Notes under the pieces: model-generated | What the model saw: the letters and a program-made list of their open reading frames with translations, nothing else | Database searches by the model: none | What the model was told of the DNA's origin: nothing | Translations under genes and position numbers: made by a program | Part shown: piece by piece, positions 59,601-64,000 of the stretch | Layout of the letters: each line of letters opens with the position of its first letter | Position numbering within the stretch: position 1 is the stretch's first letter | Origin: Rhynchopus sp. YZ270_cl-10 | Lineage: Eukaryota; Euglenozoa; Diplonemea; Diplonemida; Diplonemidae | Length of the DNA: 64,000 bases | NCBI GenBank assembly: GCA_964035575.1 | Contig: OZ037916.1 | Coordinates: 496,001-560,000 of the forward strand | Direction of reading: 5' to 3'

Positions 59601-59827
59601 TTGTGTTTTCTCCACCCCCTTTCTCCATCACCATCATCTCAAACACAGGGGGGTTTTCTTACAACAACAAAAAGAAGAAAATCCACACGCACACCCCCTC
59701 TTCCACCCACCCCATAACCCACCCCCCTCTCTTTCCTTCAAAGGAAGGCGTGGAGAGGGGGGGTGTGGAGGGGGGCCTTCTCCCTCTGTTTCCGTCTCTC
59801 CCTCTTTTTTTCCCCTTTTTTTCCTAG

Positions 59828-62800
59828 ATGTCGCTTACTGCTGTGCTCACGGTGTTGACGGTGTGTGTGGTGGATCGGCGAGATGTGGATGTTTTTGGAG
59901 AGATGACGGGGGACCTTGGTTGGTTGCCCCCTTTTACGAGCATGGAGATCAGTTCTGTGTCGAACAACACAGGGCTGCCGTACACAGTGTTTGGAAGCAG
60001 AGCGACCGCATCGCGGTCTGACAACCGAAGGGCGCCACCTACTGGGAAATGGTGGCAAGGTCTTGTGCACACTAATGCATCTACTCCGATCGTCAACGCC
60101 TTTCCTTTGCTCCTACGCAACAATTTTTCTACCTGTACAACAGAGATTGGCCGCGCCGTTCCGGTGGTGGAAGGGGCGAATGTGAGCTTCCCATTTTCTG
60201 CCGCCATCGAAGTCGTTCTGGGTGACACAACAACAGGGGGTTGCTTCCCTCACGTAGAAGACTATGACACCATGGGGGTGAATGTTTCTATCAAACAAAA
60301 GGCAAACGATGGAAGTCTCGCGTTCATGCTTACAACCAGGGGGCATCCGTATGTGACGTATGATGTCTTGACCATGCCGTTTCAGATGGTCATTGTCAAC
60401 GGTATTTTGAACATTTCGCGTATCGGGATTGCTGAAGGCGGTTCCATGGCGTTTGAGACCTCCGACATCGATGTGGTGGATAAGCTGGGGGCCAGATATA
60501 TCGTGCATCTCCCTACGGTGACTAGCGTGACTGCATTTTCTGATGGGAGGTTGCTTTTTCCGGATCGGACAACCGGGTATGTGCGGATCGCTCATGTTCC
60601 CCTTCCAGTCTCGCATCATAGTAACAGCACTCATGGTAACCTTCCTTTTGAGTCGTTTGAGACGTTGCGAAAAGCGGCAACGTGTATTGCGTATGGTGCG
60701 GATATTTCGCATAACCACACTACGGTGCTCAATACCAAAGAGGCGAGGGCTGGGAGGAGTCTTAACCTTTTGTTCACCTTTAAGGTGGAGCCTACCGGGT
60801 GCGATCCACTAATGATGACGCTGCCCCACCACCGTGCGGCCTCCCTCGTTGGCCCGACCAATGGAGACCACACCGCAGAGCTGTTGTACCAAAGCCCTCT
60901 AGGGGAGTTGCAGCCGGCCATAGGGAGGCGTTGGGATATGGCGATTCCGTTGAAGCCGCTGACCGCGTTGCCTACCCTCGCGGATTCGCCTGGGTATGCG
61001 CAGTGCACTGAGGTGCGTCTGTTTGAAGCTCTTCTCTCGGATTTTGAGAAATACGGGAACGGGACAGTGCTTGCAACGGATTCCTATGGACGGCAGTTCT
61101 ACCATACCGGGCTGCAGATTGACACCGCCAAACGGCTTGACGCTACCGCACAGCTTCGTACGCTTCTGACATATTCTCAAACATGGTTTCAAGAACTCAA
61201 TGACGGTACCTTAGCGTATGAATCTGCGTGGGGGACCTTGTGTGTGCAAAAGGTGCATCTTGGGATTGAGGACCGGACCTGTTTTGGGTCGTCTCATTTG
61301 CAAGAGTTTGGTGAGATGTTGAATGGCTTTTTGCGGCTGTGGTCGCATCTTCTTGACGACGAAGAATCGGGGGCAGAGAAAAGCCGGATGCTGGTCAAAC
61401 TGGAGCACCTCGGACGCACCCTTGCAAGAGACATTGCAAATATGGCGGAAAGCGATGAGTACTTCCCTGTGGCGCGTGGGTTCGACTTCTTCACGGGGTT
61501 AGCCTATGACAGACACGGCGTTACCTTCAGCACCGACAGCAGTCCAGAGAAGATGCGTGAGTTCACCCCACCAGGGCAGTCTCTTCTTGCATACCAAGCC
61601 GTAGCACTGCTCGGAGGGGAAAGCTATTTACGTGATTCAAACATCTTTTTGACAGGAGATTTTCTCTACACCATCAACCACTTCTCTGCGGAAACCTATA
61701 TCGTGAAGGTCACCGAGCATGCAACCGACGGGCTGGGTGGTGTAACCGTCGCACTCTCTGACCAGCTTATCAGCAGAAGCAACGATGTGTACTCCTCCTT
61801 TGCTCCCTTCGACAATGCAACAGAAACCATCATTTCAGACATGATGCTAGCCTGGGGTGCAGTCGACAGCACTCTAGAAACGACAGTGTCTGCAAAGGAG
61901 TTTACACCGTACTACAACTTCTTTGACATTTCATTGTATTCTGTGTTTCAGCCGGTAGGGGCGATGAACGATATTGTGACTGTATCGCTGCAGGGCCATT
62001 TGAACTATACAAACGCAACAGCAAACACGCAGACCGGCGATTTGGAGTATCTTTTGCGCAATGCGCTGCCAGAGGCGTTTTCTTGTTCATCATCGTATTC
62101 TCTGCCTATCCGTATTGTAGGGAGCACTGTATGGTATAAGGATTCATTCAACTACTTCTTCAAGACAATGGACTACCAGCCTACCGTCATCGGGAAGAAG
62201 CCTACAACGTATAATATGTACGATATGGACCTCTACTCGGCGATTCTCGAGAGGGACGTTAGGAGCATTAAAAGCCTTGGTTTCAACACTGTGTTGATTT
62301 CCACGAATACGTTCTCGATTGATCGATTCATCGAATTTTGCAAGGAGGTAGACATGAACGTTATTGTCTCCCAAATTCTTCCGGAAGCAGGATTTGCTGG
62401 CGACAAATTTAAGGCGGAGGATGACTTCATTACTATGCTCGAATATTTGTCAGGACACACAAACATTGTGATGTGGAGTGTCAACTCCGATGCGTTGTCG
62501 TCCATCACCGATTCATACGACTATTATGTGTTGTTACGCAAGCTGCGTTTGTTGCGTGATACATATGACACAAATTTACGCCCTATTGTCATTCCTCTGA
62601 CAGAGTTCACCCTGCCAAAGCTTACCGCAGATAAGACCCTATACGATAAGGCCGTTGAAATGGCGATTCTCACCACCATGAACATTGATGCAACGCGTCT
62701 GGAGGAGGATGTGACATACCTCAGCCACCCCGTCATCGTCAATTTCGAATCCGATTCATGGAACTACGTGAACAAAACCGAGGAGGAAGTTGCCCAAGCA

Positions 62801-64000
62801 GACTACCTCCAACAAGAGATCGCAGAGGTCACCCCGCTCAGCACTAAACAGCTCCTCTCTGGCATTGTCATCACAGAGTGGGTCGATCAGTACTGGAGGG
62901 GTGAAGACTCCGACCCCGATTTTGACTGTCCAGACCCTTCTTCTTATCGACACTCCATTTGTGGAAAACGCGTTGCAGAGCTTTGGGATGGCATGCTTAC
63001 CTCCGAATACATGGGGGTCAACGAACAGTACCAGACGTGGTTCAAACATTGTGTTCGGCATAAGGCTGCGTACTATATGTTCCGTGGTGTGTTTGGCGGC
63101 TATGTGGACCCAGAGGAGAAGCATGAGGACTGCGTCTTTGTCAATTTAACCTGGGATTTTTGGGTTCTTGTTATTGTGGTGAGCGCTGCGGCGGTGTTTA
63201 TTGCGTTGTGTTTGGTTGTCATGGCGATTTGCCAGGAGGAGACCTCAGCTGATGATGCGGGCAACACTGTCGAAGATGAGGAGCTTGCACGGTGGGTGCA
63301 GCCCGATACGGATAAGATCTATGAGCTCATTATGTCTGGCACTGCGAATATGTTGGAGCAACGTCCGTTCATTGAGATGGACATCCAACGCATGGCGGGT
63401 GTAGAGGAGGACGCGATGGAGGAGGAGCAGGAGGAGGAGGTCGAGGTTGACTCTTGGGAGTTCTGCCGCTGGCAGGTTGTCATCATCCAGCTGGACCGTC
63501 TGCAAAAAATCATCTTCGATGAGATGCTCTGTCAAATCCGTCTGGGCGACTACGGCATCGTTGGCGAGCACAGCCGTGGATTCGCCCACGCCGTCGCCTC
63601 ACTGCATGCACGCTACTGCAACTCATACCTAGGATGGCTCGACCACCAAGCCAGCAAAGGGGAGAAGACAAAAGAAAACCTAGGTCTAGACAGGACACAC
63701 TCGAGGTGGGAGATTAAATTCATCTTTGACGAAGATGACGAAGACATGCATGAGGAGGACGCAGAGCGCTCCCTAGACTCGCAGGGCGAGCCGCGCAACC
63801 AATCGACCCGCGACAGCGAGGACGACATGCCGTACCTGGTGCCCCTCCTCCCCGAGGAGGAGGATCTCATGGAGCAGGCCCTAGCAGAGGGGCTGACGTC
63901 CTTCAATGTGTGTGTCAAGGGAATCGACTATGTCATCCAAATGGACGAAATCGAGGAAGAAGAGGAAGACCCAAAAAAACCGAAAAAGGACAAAAAAGAC
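59828..64000 (+). CDS. GH81-like / TIM-barrel glycosidase-like membrane protein (3' end outside window)
   Basis: The frame stays open for 1391 codons to the window edge, so the C-terminus is missing. A short hydrophobic N-terminus (SLTAVLTVLTVCVV) may be a signal peptide. Residues about 35-790 resemble family GH81 endo-beta-1,3-glucanases: PFTSMEI, KWWQGLVHTN, GTLAYESAWGTL (about 460), LARDIANMAESDEYFP (532-547), then GFDFFTGLAY. However, the expected N-Q-E-S-S-S-E-A-N-A-Y motif reads PPGQSLLAY (about 581-590), so both catalytic Glu are replaced. Residues about 795-1090 look like a TIM barrel (IKSLGFNTVLIS, then VITEWVDQYWRG near 1014 where retaining glycosidases carry Glu, then MGVNEQYQTWF). 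One TM segment lies at about 1110-1136, followed by an acidic cytoplasmic region. Many N-glycosylation sites support an external location. A role in beta-glucan binding or remodelling, perhaps tied to a downstream synthase domain, is inference. Confidence 0.7.
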   Translation, partial: MSLTAVLTVLTVCVVDRRDVDVFGEMTGDLGWLPPFTSMEISSVSNNTGLPYTVFGSRATASRSDNRRAPPTGKWWQGLVHTNASTPIVNAFPLLLRNNFSTCTTEIGRAVPVVEGANVSFPFSAAIEVVLGDTTTGGCFPHVEDYDTMGVNVSIKQKANDGSLAFMLTTRGHPYVTYDVLTMPFQMVIVNGILNISRIGIAEGGSMAFETSDIDVVDKLGARYIVHLPTVTSVTAFSDGRLLFPDRTTGYVRIAHVPLPVSHHSNSTHGNLPFESFETLRKAATCIAYGADISHNHTTVLNTKEARAGRSLNLLFTFKVEPTGCDPLMMTLPHHRAASLVGPTNGDHTAELLYQSPLGELQPAIGRRWDMAIPLKPLTALPTLADSPGYAQCTEVRLFEALLSDFEKYGNGTVLATDSYGRQFYHTGLQIDTAKRLDATAQLRTLLTYSQTWFQELNDGTLAYESAWGTLCVQKVHLGIEDRTCFGSSHLQEFGEMLNGFLRLWSHLLDDEESGAEKSRMLVKLEHLGRTLARDIANMAESDEYFPVARGFDFFTGLAYDRHGVTFSTDSSPEKMREFTPPGQSLLAYQAVALLGGESYLRDSNIFLTGDFLYTINHFSAETYIVKVTEHATDGLGGVTVALSDQLISRSNDVYSSFAPFDNATETIISDMMLAWGAVDSTLETTVSAKEFTPYYNFFDISLYSVFQPVGAMNDIVTVSLQGHLNYTNATANTQTGDLEYLLRNALPEAFSCSSSYSLPIRIVGSTVWYKDSFNYFFKTMDYQPTVIGKKPTTYNMYDMDLYSAILERDVRSIKSLGFNTVLISTNTFSIDRFIEFCKEVDMNVIVSQILPEAGFAGDKFKAEDDFITMLEYLSGHTNIVMWSVNSDALSSITDSYDYYVLLRKLRLLRDTYDTNLRPIVIPLTEFTLPKLTADKTLYDKAVEMAILTTMNIDATRLEEDVTYLSHPVIVNFESDSWNYVNKTEEEVAQADYLQQEIAEVTPLSTKQLLSGIVITEWVDQYWRGEDSDPDFDCPDPSSYRHSICGKRVAELWDGMLTSEYMGVNEQYQTWFKHCVRHKAAYYMFRGVFGGYVDPEEKHEDCVFVNLTWDFWVLVIVVSAAAVFIALCLVVMAICQEETSADDAGNTVEDEELARWVQPDTDKIYELIMSGTANMLEQRPFIEMDIQRMAGVEEDAMEEEQEEEVEVDSWEFCRWQVVIIQLDRLQKIIFDEMLCQIRLGDYGIVGEHSRGFAHAVASLHARYCNSYLGWLDHQASKGEKTKENLGLDRTHSRWEIKFIFDEDDEDMHEEDAERSLDSQGEPRNQSTRDSEDDMPYLVPLLPEEEDLMEQALAEGLTSFNVCVKGIDYVIQMDEIEEEEEDPKKPKKDKKD

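Larger units (their letters stand above)
55065..59827. other. 4.8 kb gene-free region rich in repeats
   Basis: I see no gene. The region is AT-rich with many homopolymers. Contents: family C copies (55135-55170, 58309-58343), a TIR element (57058-57741), family A hairpins (58049-58082, 58622-58656), a C run of about 19 (59066-59084), a GC-rich homopolymer-free block (59205-59600), and a long pyrimidine tract ending in CCTAG directly before the next ATG. Confidence 0.55.

Noticed and set aside
60113-60718. 201-codon minus-strand frame and similar ones to 63918
   Set aside because: They lie under the long + strand GH81-like frame, which carries recognisable domains, a TM segment and glycosylation sites.
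1-64000. tRNA, rRNA, CRISPR, retroviral or LTR elements
   Set aside because: I looked for tRNA T-loop and A-box text, rRNA cores, regular spaced repeats, and reverse-transcriptase or integrase motifs in the listed frames and spacers and saw none. A tool scan could still find a tRNA or a decayed element.

Overview
This window looks like nuclear DNA of a unicellular eukaryote. It carries cytosolic eS28 and eEF2 genes, spliceosomal GT-AG introns with polypyrimidine-AG acceptors, a branch-point-binding protein (SF1), a GPI-anchor mannosyltransferase and Golgi-type sulfotransferase sequence. Genes are GC-balanced and the spacers are full of poly-A/poly-T runs. I cannot name the lineage. Introns are mostly 34-110 nt, with a few of 190-320 nt.

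Layout. 1-3300: inverted-repeat and fold-back elements plus a small TIR element. 3313-6772: a small two-TM protein, PIG-B, RPS28. 7824-11301: two FAS1 domains that read through two TM segments into a sulfotransferase, apparently one seven-exon gene. 11302-14831: repeats. 14832-16790: a six-exon four-TM protein. 18322-22648: a TMCO4/DUF726-like hydrolase enlarged by beta-rich segments. 23730-26954: a coiled-coil protein. 27133-30562: eEF2 (five exons). 31149-32519: a lysophospholipid acyltransferase. 32935-34220: an unresolved small gene with a hAT-type element inside it. 34611-37283: an SF1-superfamily RNA/DNA helicase. 37731-38863: splicing factor SF1. 39409-39962: a LYR-like mini-protein. 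40428-52733: a single-exon 4101-residue DUF3638 protein with EF-hands and a VPS62-like tail. 53970-55064: a CAP-domain protein. 55065-59827: gene-free, repeat-rich. 59828-64000 (runs off the end): a GH81-like domain with its catalytic positions replaced, a TIM-barrel glycosidase-like domain, one TM segment and an acidic cytoplasmic part.

All sixteen genes lie on the + strand. Nearly all have a pyrimidine-rich tract ending in AG a short way upstream of the ATG (commonly 0-50 nt). Short repeat families recur between genes, always in + orientation; one of them is a compensated hairpin with the core ACGAGAG. Together this is what a unidirectional, possibly polycistronic and trans-spliced array would look like, but 5'UTR introns would explain the acceptors too. 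No spliced-leader, tRNA, snRNA or rRNA gene could be recognised by eye.

No pathway joins all the genes. Several act in the secretory system or at the cell surface (PIG-B, FAS1-sulfotransferase, GH81-like protein, two-TM and four-TM proteins). Others belong to gene expression (eS28, eEF2, helicase, SF1). Exon boundaries, domain names and residue numbers come from reading the sequence only; no database search or alignment was run.
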